NCBI GenBank assembly: GCA_002886105.1
Contig: CP025776.1
Coordinates: 5,022,001-5,086,000, forward strand
DNA length: 64,000 nucleotides
DNA from: Enterobacter sp. EA-1
GTDB lineage: Bacteria > Pseudomonadota > Gammaproteobacteria > Enterobacterales > Enterobacteriaceae
Direction of reading: 5' to 3'
Shown: piece by piece, positions 39,264-47,875 of the stretch
How positions within the stretch are numbered: position 1 is the stretch's first letter
Layout of the letters: every line of letters begins with the position of its first letter
Notes under the pieces: generated by a model
Seen by the model: the letters and a program-made list of their open reading frames with translations, nothing else
What the model was told of the DNA's origin: nothing
Databases searched by the model: none
Position numbers and translations under genes: made by a program

Positions 39264-40169
39264 ATGGCTTATCAATCGCAAGACATCATCCGTCGTTCCG
39301 CGACTAACGGTTTCACCCCCGCGCCACAGGCGCGGGATCACCAGCAGGAGGTGGCGAAGCTTATCGACGTCACCACCTGTATCGGCTGTAAAGCCTGCCG
39401 GGGTGGCCTGTTCTGGAGTGGAACGACATTCGTGATGAAGTGGGGCATAACGTCGGGGTGTATGACAACCCGGCGGATCTGACCGCTAAATCCACGGACC
39501 GTGATGCGCTTCTCGGAAGTGGAGCAGAACGACAAACTGGAATGGTTGATCCGCAAAGATGGCTGCATGCACTGCGCCGATCCGGCTGCCTGAAGGCATG
39601 TCCGTCGGAAGGGGCTATCATTCAGTATGCCAACGGCATTGTCGACTTCCAGTCTGAGCAGTGCATTGGCTGCGGTTACTGCATCGCCGGTTGCCCGTTC
39701 GATGTACCGCGTTTAAACCCGGAAGACAATCGCGTCTACAAATGTACGTTGTGCGTTGACCGTGTCACCGTAGGCCGAGGAGCCGGCGTGCGTGAAAACC
39801 TGCCCGACCGGCGCTATCCACTTTGGCTCCAAAGAGGATATGAAAACACTGGCGGGCGAACGCGTAGCGGAACTGAAAACCCGTGGTTACGATAACGCAG
39901 GCTTGTACGATCCGGCCGGCGTGGGTGGGACACACGTTATGTACGTGCTGCATCATGCCGACAAACCGAATCTGTACCACGGTTTGCCGGAGAACCCGCA
40001 AATCAGCGCTACGGTTAAATTCTGGAAAGGGATCTGGAAACCTCTTGCGGCGGTCGGCTTTGCGGCGACCTTCGCAGCCAGCATCTTCCACTATGTCGGT
40101 GTCGGTCCGAACCGCGCAGACGAGGAAGATGACAACCTGCATGAAGAGAAAGACGAGGTGCGCAAATGA
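39264..40169 (+). CDS. fdoH: Formate dehydrogenase-O, iron-sulfur subunit
   Basis: FdoH carries four 4Fe-4S clusters and passes electrons from FdoG to FdoI; about 300 residues with one C-terminal membrane helix. Visible are [30 protein letters not shown] (across breaks), [19 protein letters not shown] and [10 protein letters not shown]. The C-terminal helix is [20 protein letters not shown], then a charged tail ending EEKDEVRK. Breaks lie near 39405, 39505, 39590 and 39785. Its stop overlaps the fdoI ATG. Confidence 0.96.
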
Positions 40170-40800
40170 AAAACGTGACACCATCGTGCGCTACACGGCG
40201 CCTGAGCGCATCAACCATTGGGTCACCGCCTTCTGTTTCGTGCTGGCGGCGGTGAGGCGGGCTGGGATTTTTCTTCCCTCCTTCAACTGGCTGATGGGCA
40301 TTCTCGGTACGCCGCAGCTGGCGCGCATTCTCCATCCGTTCGTCGGTGTGGTGATGTTCGCATCGTTTATAATCATGTTTTTCCGCTACTGGCACCATAA
40401 CCTCATCAATAGGGATGATATCTTTTGGGCGAAGAATATTCGTAAGATTGTCGTCAATGAGGAAGTGGGTGACACCGGGCGCTATAATTTCGGTCAGAAG
40501 TGTGTGTTCTGGGCGGCAATTATTTTCCGGTGTTGCTGCTGGTAAGCGGCGTGGTTATCTGGCGCCCTTACTTCGCGCCAGCGTTCCCGATTCCGGTGAT
40601 ACGAATTGCCCTGATGGTGCATTCATTTGCCGCAGTCGCGCTAATTGTGGTTATTATGGTGCATATTTACGCCGCATTGTGGGTAAAAGGCACCATAACC
40701 GCAATGGTGGAAGAGCTGGGTTACCAGCTCATGGGCGAAGAAACATCACCCGCGCTGGTACCGGGAAGTTCGCAAGACAACGGAAAAATCAACTGAATGA
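40166..40800 (+). CDS. fdoI: Formate dehydrogenase-O, cytochrome b556 subunit
   Basis: FdoI anchors the enzyme in the inner membrane, binds two haems b and reduces quinone; four helices, about 211 residues. Visible are [20 protein letters not shown] (haem-ligand His), [36 protein letters not shown] and [20 protein letters not shown]. Breaks lie near 40172, 40255, 40530 and 40710; after the last the frame is [20 protein letters not shown] and stops at 40798-40800, overlapping the fdhE ATG. Confidence 0.95.
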
Positions 40801-41724
40801 GTATTCGCATAATCCCGCAAGATGCGCTGGAGAAGAGCGATAAACGCACGGCGGAAGTGATTCCGCCGTTATTATTCCCCAGACTGAAAAATCTCTATAA
40901 CCGCCGCGCAGAGCGTCTGCGTGAGTTGGCCGAGAGTAACCCGCTGGGTGATTACCTGCGCTTTGCCGCGCTGATCGCCCACGCTCAGGAAGTGGTGCTG
41001 TACGACCATCCTTTGCAGATGGACCTGACGGCGCGCATCAAAGAAGCCGCCGAACAGGGTAAGCCGCCGCTGGACATTCACGTGCTGCCGCGCGACGCGC
41101 ACTGGCACAAGCTGCTGCATTCACTGATTGCAGAGCTCAAACCCGAAATGAGCGGCCCTGCGCTGGCCGTGATCGAGAATCTGGAAAAAGCCTCTGCGCA
41201 AGAACTGGAAGCGATGGCCAGCGCACTGTTTGCCGCCGATTTCGCCTCAGTGAGCAGCGATAAAGCGCCCTTTATCTGGGCGGCGCTGTCGCTCTACTGG
41301 TCGCAAATGGCTACGCTGATCCCGGGTAAAGCCCGTGCTGAATATGGTGAACAGCGCCAGTTCTGCCCGGTGTGCGGTTCGATTCCAGTCTCCAGCGTTG
41401 TGCACATTGGCACGACTCAGGGTCTGCGTTACCTGCACTGCAACCTGTGTGAGACTGAATGGCATGTGGTGCGCGTAAAATGCAGCAACTGCGAGCAGAC
41501 TCGCGACTTACACTACTGGTCGCTGGATAACGAGCAGGCAGCAATCAAAGCCGAAAGCTGTGGCGACTGCGGCACCTATCTGAAAATTCTCTATCAGGAA
41601 AAGATCCAAACGTAGAGCCGGTCGCAGATGACTGGCCTCGCTGGTGCTCGACGCACGTATGGAGCAGGAAGGCTTTGCCCGCAGCTCCATCAACCCGTTC
41701 TTATTCACCGGCGAAGGGGAATAA
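40797..41724 (+). CDS. fdhE: Formate dehydrogenase accessory protein FdhE
   Basis: FdhE is a cytoplasmic rubredoxin-like zinc/iron protein needed for maturation of respiratory formate dehydrogenases; about 309 residues. Starts [20 protein letters not shown]. Four CxxC-type knuckles follow: [31 protein letters not shown] and [12 protein letters not shown]. One break near 41613 separates YQEK from the end [20 protein letters not shown]. It is the last gene of the fdo operon and is followed by a hairpin. Confidence 0.95.
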
Positions 41725-41732
41725 AACAGCAT

Positions 41733-41759
41733 AACCCTTGCCTCATCCGGGCAAGGGTT
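41733..41759 (+). terminator. Hairpin after fdhE
   Basis: AACCCTTGCC / GGGCAAGGGTT perfect 10-base stem with a 7-base loop, 9 bases past the fdhE stop, followed by GTCTGCTCTTC. A weak U-tract, but position and stem suit an intrinsic terminator. Confidence 0.7.
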
Positions 41760-41890
41760 GTCTGCTCTTCACCCTCCTCCTCTGTTTCGCTTCCCGTTAC
41801 CGTTGGCACTGATTGTTAAACATCGTCCATTCCCATTTCGCTAAAACCGGGCTATAAAACTGGATATTTATACAGATAAAGGTTATCGGA

Positions 41891-42804
41891 ATGGCACTGG
41901 AAAAGGGGATCGCCGGTTTGGTGAGCGACTTTATCGCCGCCGGTCGCCCGTCAGCGCGGGCAAAGAGTATTGATGAACGACGCGCAGGCTATATCGCCAG
42001 CACGGTACTTGCGGGAGAGACGGAAACCCGCGTGCAGGTCGCAGATACGACGCTGGATGGCATAACGCTGCGCATCTTTTCTCCGCTGGATGCCAGCGAA
42101 GCGCTACCAGCACTGATTTACTACCACGGCGGCTGTTTTATTAGCGGCGGTTTCGCCACCCACGATAATCAGCTTCGCCAGTTGGCTTACTACAGTGGCT
42201 GTCGGGTCATTGCCGTTCAGTATCGCCTCGCCCCGGAACATCCCTCGGCCTGCAGCACACGACGACGCACAAAAGGCGCTAACGTTGTGTGGAAAAATGC
42301 CGAAGCACTGAATATTAACCGGGAAAAAATCACCCTTGCGGGTGACAGCGCAGGCGGGCATCTGGCGCTGGTTACGGCCTTGCGGTTAAAGGCGGCGGGC
42401 AACTGGCAGCCCGCACAGTTAATCCTTATCTATCCGATGCTGGACGCGACCGCCTACTTCGATAGCTATGCCTTTAATGGCATTGATTACGTGATAACCC
42501 GCGATGCTTTACTCTCAGGTTATGACATGTATCTTGGCGATGCCGACCGCTTGCAAGCGGATGTCAGCCCTTTGTGGCGAGATGATTTTAATGGCCTGCC
42601 GCCGGTACATATCATCACCGCCGAATTTGATCCGCTGTGTGATGAAGGCGAGGCGCTTTATAAACATATGACGGAACAGGGCGTCACCTGCACCGGGTCA
42701 CGCTATCAGGGGGGTGATTCACGGTTTCTTCCAGCTGGCGGGCATCAGCCGAGGCAGCAAAAGATGTCATCAGAGACGTTGCCGCTCGCGTCGCCCGGGC
42801 ATAA
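41891..42804 (+). CDS. Alpha/beta hydrolase of the hormone-sensitive-lipase family (acetyl esterase-like)
   Basis: A cytoplasmic carboxylesterase of about 304 residues. ALIYYHGGCFISGGFATHD holds the HGG oxyanion motif, VQYRLAPEHP follows, ITLAGDSAGGHLALV holds the nucleophile Ser in G-D-S-A-G, ITAEFDPLCDEGEAL the catalytic Asp and, across a break near 42712, VIHGFFQLAGIS the catalytic His. A further break is near 42248. Starts after AAAGG with MALEKGIAGLVSDF. E. coli lacks a gene between fdhE and yiiD. It is followed after 21 bases by an NTF2-like gene, perhaps one operon; the substrate is unknown. Confidence 0.85.
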
Positions 42805-42825
42805 CCACACAACACAAGGAAAGCA

Positions 42826-43168
42826 GATGTCTGTCGTCATTCCGGTAGAAAAACAGTTCGCCGCTTACAATGCGCACGATATTGACGCGTTTGCCGCATG
42901 CTTTAGTGAAGATTTTACCGCCCCGGCGTTTGCCATCAGACGAACCCGCTTTGCAAGGCCGTGAAGCCCTGCGCAACTTTTTACGCGCAGCATCGGTTCA
43001 ACAATCCGGCCTTACGGGCTGAGCTACTGTCACGCACCGTGATGGGCAATAAGGTGTTCGATCACGAAAAAATCTACGGCATGGGCGATGCTGTGATTGA
43101 AAATATGGCGGTCTATGAAGTGCAGGATGGATACATTAAAACTGCGTGGTTTTTTCTTTGCCGGGTAA
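42826..43168 (+). CDS. NTF2/SnoaL-like small protein
   Basis: About 114 residues. [30 protein letters not shown] is the typical start of NTF2-like (cone-fold) proteins, followed by [14 protein letters not shown] and [20 protein letters not shown]. Breaks lie near 42925, 42975 and 43152; after the last the stop is TAA at 43166-43168. Members of this fold are isomerases, hydratases or binding proteins, so no reaction can be assigned. Its 3' end overlaps the printed 3' end of convergent yiiD. Confidence 0.75.
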
Positions 43169-44207
43169 TGCGGCACAAAGGCAATGCGCCTGTGTTAACA
43201 GGCGCAATAGGCGCTTATACTCTTCTTCGTTGCCGCCTTCAATATACGAGCCGAAAGGTTTGGCAGGCAGCACAATGTAAATGCCTTCGAAAATAGCCCC
43301 GTGTTTGTCGTCGCCAAACAGTTCGACCTGAAGCTGCACACGCGCTTTACGGCCACGCGCGAGCCTGTCGAGATCGCCGCTTAACGAGCCAAGATCGGCA
43401 ATCGCACTGGGTTTGCCGGTTATCGGCGTACTGTAACGAATGTGCGCATCGGCAAGAATAATGGTGCCGCCAAGGTGGCGTTCACGCAGCATCAACCAGA
43501 TAAGCCCCCAGCCGGTGAGTGTCGCCAGAGAGAACAAACTGCCGGCAAACAGCGTGTGATGCGGGTTCTGGTTACCGATTTCCGGCATGGTGGTGATAAA
43601 TTTCTGCCCGGTGTACTGCTGAATACGCACACCCATCTTTTCGCTCAGCGGGATATGCTCATACCGAGGCTTGTTGCAACTGTCCACACCAGTCGCCGCG
43701 ATGCAGAATATCATCCAGGTGGCGACGGGTTTGATCATCAGGAAATGGCGGACCGGCGTGGTTTGCGGCGCGGTGATTTCACCTTCATTCACAAACCCCA
43801 GCTTGGCGAAAAACGCCACCGCATCTTCTCGGGCGCTACAGGTTACACGCTTCACCCCTTCCCTGACGGGCAACCGACTCCAGCGTCATCGCCATCAATG
43901 TGCCCAGCCCTTTATCCTGCACGGACGGGTGCACCGCCATAAAGCGAATCGAACCTTCATTATCCGCATTGATATACAGCCGCCCTACCGCCACAAGATT
44001 GCCTTCTTCATCGACAACCATCTGGTGATGCGCCATTGCATCCCGGGCATCACGCTCAGAACCTTTCGGCTGGTGCAGCGGCTTGCGCAGCATTTCCCAG
44101 CGAAAGTGGTAATAAGTCTCTAACTCTTCTTCTGTTTGCGGTACGCGAAGGTGATACATAGCTGTATTCTCTCTTGTTTCCCGGGGCCACGCCGCAAGCT
44201 GGCTCAT
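43136..44207 (-). CDS. yiiD: YiiD: GNAT acetyltransferase fused to a thioesterase-like domain
   Basis: Two-domain protein of about 330 residues. N-terminal [44 protein letters not shown] and the acetyl-CoA loop [16 protein letters not shown]-terminal hot-dog domain: [20 protein letters not shown] and [16 protein letters not shown]. coli YiiD (FabY) helps initiate fatty-acid synthesis. Breaks lie near 43870 and 43690. The E. coli protein stops after EGGNEEE (here 43220); this frame reads YKRLL onward to 43136, so either the stop is hidden by an error or there is a C-terminal extension. It overlaps dtd by four bases. Confidence 0.92.
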
Positions 44208-44641
44208 ACTTGCAACCAGAATGTTACGGGGCCGTCATTGACCAGTGAGACCTGCATGTCCGCAGCAAATCGTCCCGTTTGCGTTACCATCTGCTGGCTG
44301 CGGCAACGCTCAACAAAATAGTCGTAAAGCGCCTGCGCTTTTTCCGGTGCTGCGCCTCGGGAAAATCCCGGACGCATGCCGCGTTCCGTGTCCGCCACCA
44401 GCGTGAATTGCGACACCACCAGCACGCTCCCACCGGCCTGCTGGACATTGAGATTCATCTTCCCTTCCGCGTCGCCAAAAATGCGATACCCCAGCACACG
44501 CTCGCACAGGCGGTTCGCTTTTGTTCATCGTCTTCCTTTTCGACCCCCTAACAACACCAAAAAGTCCTGGCCGATTTCACCCGTCACTTCACCCGCCACG
44601 CTTACGCTCGCACGGGAAACGCGTTGAATTAATGCAATCAT
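44204..44641 (-). CDS. dtd: D-aminoacyl-tRNA deacylase
   Basis: Dtd removes D-amino acids and glycine from mischarged tRNAs; homodimer of 145 residues. Starts [19 protein letters not shown]. The catalytic motif [16 protein letters not shown] and the [11 protein letters not shown] end with the G-P cis-peptide are clear. One break near 44540. Its start overlaps the yihY stop and its stop overlaps the yiiD start, so yihY-dtd-yiiD are translationally coupled, as in E. coli. Confidence 0.97.
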
Positions 44642-45512
44642 GGTTGGTTTGCTTCTTCTTGTTGTGCTGCTTTTTTGAGTTTTCGGTATTCACCGAGAGT
44701 GACAGTTATTTCAGCGCCAAGCAAGACGATACACCGCAGTCCAGTAGACCCAGAGGAACAAAATGGGGATGACAGCCAGCACGCCATAAATAAGCTGGTA
44801 AGAGGGAAACATGGCAATGTACAGGGCGAAGCATTTTTTCCCCAGTTCAAACAACACCGCCGCGACAAACGCCCCGACAATCGCATCACGATTTGGCACC
44901 CGGGTGGTCGGCACAATACTGTACAGCAGCCAAAAAGAGAGCCACGACAAAACCAGCGGGAAAATGCGCAACACGTTATCAATTACGCTGTTTAATTCAC
45001 TGGCCCAGCGCAGCGATAACAGATAAGAGCTGATTGCCGGGCTGGCCCCCGCCAGTAGCGGCCCAAGCGTCAGGATCATCCAGTACACCGCAAACGAATA
45101 AACATGCGGGCGCACACGCGTACTGCGCCAGATTGCGTTCAGCGCGCTGTCTATGGAGTACATCAGCAGTAGCGAAGTGATAACCAGCCCGCACGCCCCA
45201 ACGGCGGTCATCTTGCTGGAGTTAGCCACAAACTGCTCAATGTAATTCTGAATCACATCCCCGGTGGTGGGAATGAAATTGGCAAAGATAAAGTGGCGCA
45301 GTTGAAGGCTGACGTCAGAAAACATCGGAAATGCGGCAAACAGCGCAAAGACCACGGCGATAAAAGGCACCAGCGAGAGCAAGGAGACATAGGCGAGATT
45401 CCCCGCCGAGGGTCGTCATATGGTCTTCATCAATGCGCTGCCAGAGCAACTTCAGCCATGACCACAGCGGGCGTGTATGGTGCTTCGCCTTATGCTGCGC
45501 ATTTCTCAACAT
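44638..45512 (-). CDS. yihY: YihY/BrkB-family inner-membrane protein
   Basis: About 290 residues with six predicted helices. [20 protein letters not shown] and [16 protein letters not shown] precede [53 protein letters not shown] and [18 protein letters not shown]. It was once called RNase BN; that activity belongs to another protein, so its role is open. Breaks lie near 45405 and 44725. It ends [12 protein letters not shown]. Confidence 0.94.
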
Positions 45513-46103
45513 AACTGCTTCGCAAAATAGTCGGGGATCGTCGCTTTACTGGTGACAAGAATACTGGTTATCCCGAGCTGATTAGCACCGGCAATATTGT
45601 CGCTATTGTCATCAAAAGACGGCATCGTCGGCAGAAAAACCTTCAAGCGCCAACACCTGCTGGTAAATACGCGCTTCAGGTTTGCGCATTCCATATCACG
45701 GAGAGGTAGATATGATCCGCCGCTGCGCGAATTTCCGGGTATTGTTCCGGCCAGTAGGTGGTGTGCAGACGATTAGTGTTGGACAGCACTACAACCCGGT
45801 CCCTGCGCGCGCAGTTTGTGCATGATGTCAATCACCTCCGGACGCAAAGCAACAAACACTGCCTGCCAGCCGGTAGAGAACTGCTCATAACTCAAAGGAA
45901 GCGCCATCTCTTCACACATCGCTTTGGCGAAATGCTCATCGCTGATTTCCCCACGCTCATGCTGATGAAACGTCTCACCCATGTTAAAGCTCTGCTTTAA
46001 CGTTGCCAACAGCGGTACGCGACTGAAATCGCTCCGAGGCGCCCAACACCCGGTTAAAGTCGATGTCGACAATCACATTACCTAAATCAAAGATATAGAG
46101 CAT
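45506..46103 (-). CDS. yihX: HAD phosphatase YihX (alpha-D-glucose-1-phosphatase)
   Basis: YihX hydrolyses alpha-D-glucose 1-phosphate. HAD motif I is [18 protein letters not shown] (Asp nucleophile), motif [14 protein letters not shown] across a break near 45797, and motif [25 protein letters not shown]. The cap has [20 protein letters not shown]. Breaks also lie near 46033, 45690 and 45625. About 199 residues, ending [10 protein letters not shown]; the stop overlaps the yihY start region by seven bases. Confidence 0.95.
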
Positions 46104-46276
46104 TTCTCTCTCCTTGCCAGCCGTGGAGAATTAACTGTAGCGGGAAAGGTTAACTTTGACTATGCGCATAATCGGACACTCAGCATATCTTCATCTTTAC
46201 GTTTTTCGGCAGTACAAAGAAGGCACATTTGAGGTAGAAAAAAGGTACGCCCCTTCATATTCCTCAATCATCAGGC

Positions 46277-46669
46277 TCAGCGATCTTTCCGGCGTCCGGT
46301 AAAAAACCGAGGCAAGGTATCGTTTATATCTGACTCATCTGCCGTATCGGCGAATGTCTTCACAATCCGGTCATTGCTTAACACGCGCGAACGCAGTTGT
46401 TGGCTGTAATGGAAATAGATACTTCGATTAACCTCCGAAACCTGCTGACCAAAGAGCTTACCGGTCATCACGGCCATACCTTTACCCTCACTCATGCGAA
46501 AAGAGAGCGTTCCAACAAAGCGTTTGTTGCCAATATGCCATTCAGCCGTTCCCACGCACTGCAAAGGCGGCGGGGTGAGGTGAGAATACAAGAGCATGCC
46601 GCTGGTAATCACTGCGGCTAACAGCGCAACAGACAGTGACATCATGCTGAGATATTTTTCATTGCTCAC
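46277..46669 (-). CDS. FidL-like inner-membrane protein
   Basis: Intact frame of 130 residues. One N-terminal helix (SLSVALLAAVITSGMLLYSH), then a predicted periplasmic domain with QCVGTAEWHIGNKRFVGTLS-FRMSEGKG and MTGKLFGQQVSEVNRSIYF. This pattern resembles FidL of Salmonella SPI-3 and related small proteins encoded behind ToxR-type regulators. The GTG start at 46667-46669 overlaps the regulator's stop, so the two are coupled. A role in sensing with the regulator, as with ToxS for ToxR, is inference. Confidence 0.65.
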   Translation of the reverse strand: MSNEKYLSMMSLSVALLAAVITSGMLLYSHLTPPPLQCVGTAEWHIGNKRFVGTLSFRMSEGKGMAVMTGKLFGQQVSEVNRSIYFHYSQQLRSRVLSNDRIVKTFADTADESDINDTLPRFFTGRRKDR

Positions 46670-47433
46670 GTGTCCAAAAATAATGTGAGGAACAAAAAGC
46701 CGTCTTATCTACTCGCGCATCTTTATCGCAGGCAAACGCCACAATACGATCGGCCTGACTGTAACCCGTTAAAAACAAGTAATCGTTATTTGCGCATAAC
46801 CCGGGGATTTTTTATTAAGCAAATTAGCGTAATACTCCGAAGTACGCTCATTCGCAGCGTAAAATATTCTACAGTCATGACCTGAAGAGGGGGGCTGCGT
46901 TAAGAGAAAGATAATCCTTAAAAAGGCATTGGCAAGTGGGCATTATAAAGCATCCAGCCATTTATTACGCTGAGCAGAATCAGTATCACCACACTTGCTA
47001 TAAGCCAACGTTGATAGTTTTTTTCGCGTTGATTACCGGCACCGGTTCGCTTATTTGCACGACCGGTTGCGGAACTGTATGTATTGCTACGGTTTGTGGC
47101 GTATTAAGCACTTCAACACTTACAGCGGTTGAAAGGGTGAGCCCGCGTCGCGAAATGGTTTTTACCACATCACGAGGCAAACCGGCCACCTCCAGCGCAT
47201 TACGCAGAGTAAGGATTGCCTGATAAAACGCATTAGGCGTAGTGACATCGTTTCTGTCTCCCCATCCAACCTTCATCAAATCATTTTGAGAAATCACTTC
47301 TCCGAGGATGCGTTATTAGATAAAGGAAACAGAGGCTGGCTGGTAGCTGCAAATGAAGAGTACGGCCAGTCAAACGATTCGTCAGGCTTTTACTGTCAGG
47401 GTTAAACTCCACTAAATTATTAATGAGATACAA
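46659..47433 (-). CDS. ToxR/CadC-type membrane-bound transcriptional regulator (MarT-like)
   Basis: About 257 residues in three parts joined across breaks near 47320, 47300, 47022, 46923 and 46803. The N-terminal winged helix reads YLINNLVEFNPDSKSLTNRL, then VISQNDLMKVGWG, PNAFYQAILTLRNALE and VVKTISRRGLTLS, the OmpR-like DNA-binding pattern without a receiver. One helix (WLIASVVILILLSVINGWML) crosses the membrane, and a periplasmic domain with several Cys ends YFWTREQ. The TTG at 47431-47433 is chosen as start: AGGAAAGG lies just upstream and YLINN is the usual family beginning. It faces the autotransporter gene across 442 bases. Confidence 0.75.
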
Positions 47434-47875
47434 TTTTCCTTTCCTCGGCAGGGCTACCGTTTAAAAATTTATCCTAAAACGGTGCAGATTAATTTTAGCA
47501 AAAATTAAAATAATTCACCACGACTATAGGTTTAACAAACTAAGAAAACCATCAAAATCCAGCAAATACAACAAGTTATAAATTAATTTCTTAGATGAAA
47601 ATTAAAAAATATTTAATAAGGCTAATTGATTAAAAGATAACATCATTTGAATTTATATTTGCTTCCAGAAAAACACATAACGTGAACAGGAGCAAGTATT
47701 AACTGAAGAGATAAAAGTTTGACGTGAGTAGATACATCTTGTGTTTAGAGATTAAGGTTTAAGACAATTCAAAAGCTTATATCCTGAATCAGCCACAAAA
47801 TTTATATATTTAATTTAAAAACCCACATATTCATTCAAATGCGGTGGGTGTCTTATTCCCTGCGGGGAGGAAAAT
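47434..47875. promoter_or_regulatory. Strongly AT-rich divergent region between the ToxR-type regulator and the autotransporter
   Basis: 442 bases with long A/T stretches and no credible gene. It must contain promoters for both flanking genes and is the kind of DNA usually silenced by H-NS. A hairpin ACCCAC...GTGGGT at 47821-47849 lies in the autotransporter leader, 27 bases before its ATG, and GGGGAGGA serves as ribosome-binding site. Confidence 0.6.
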
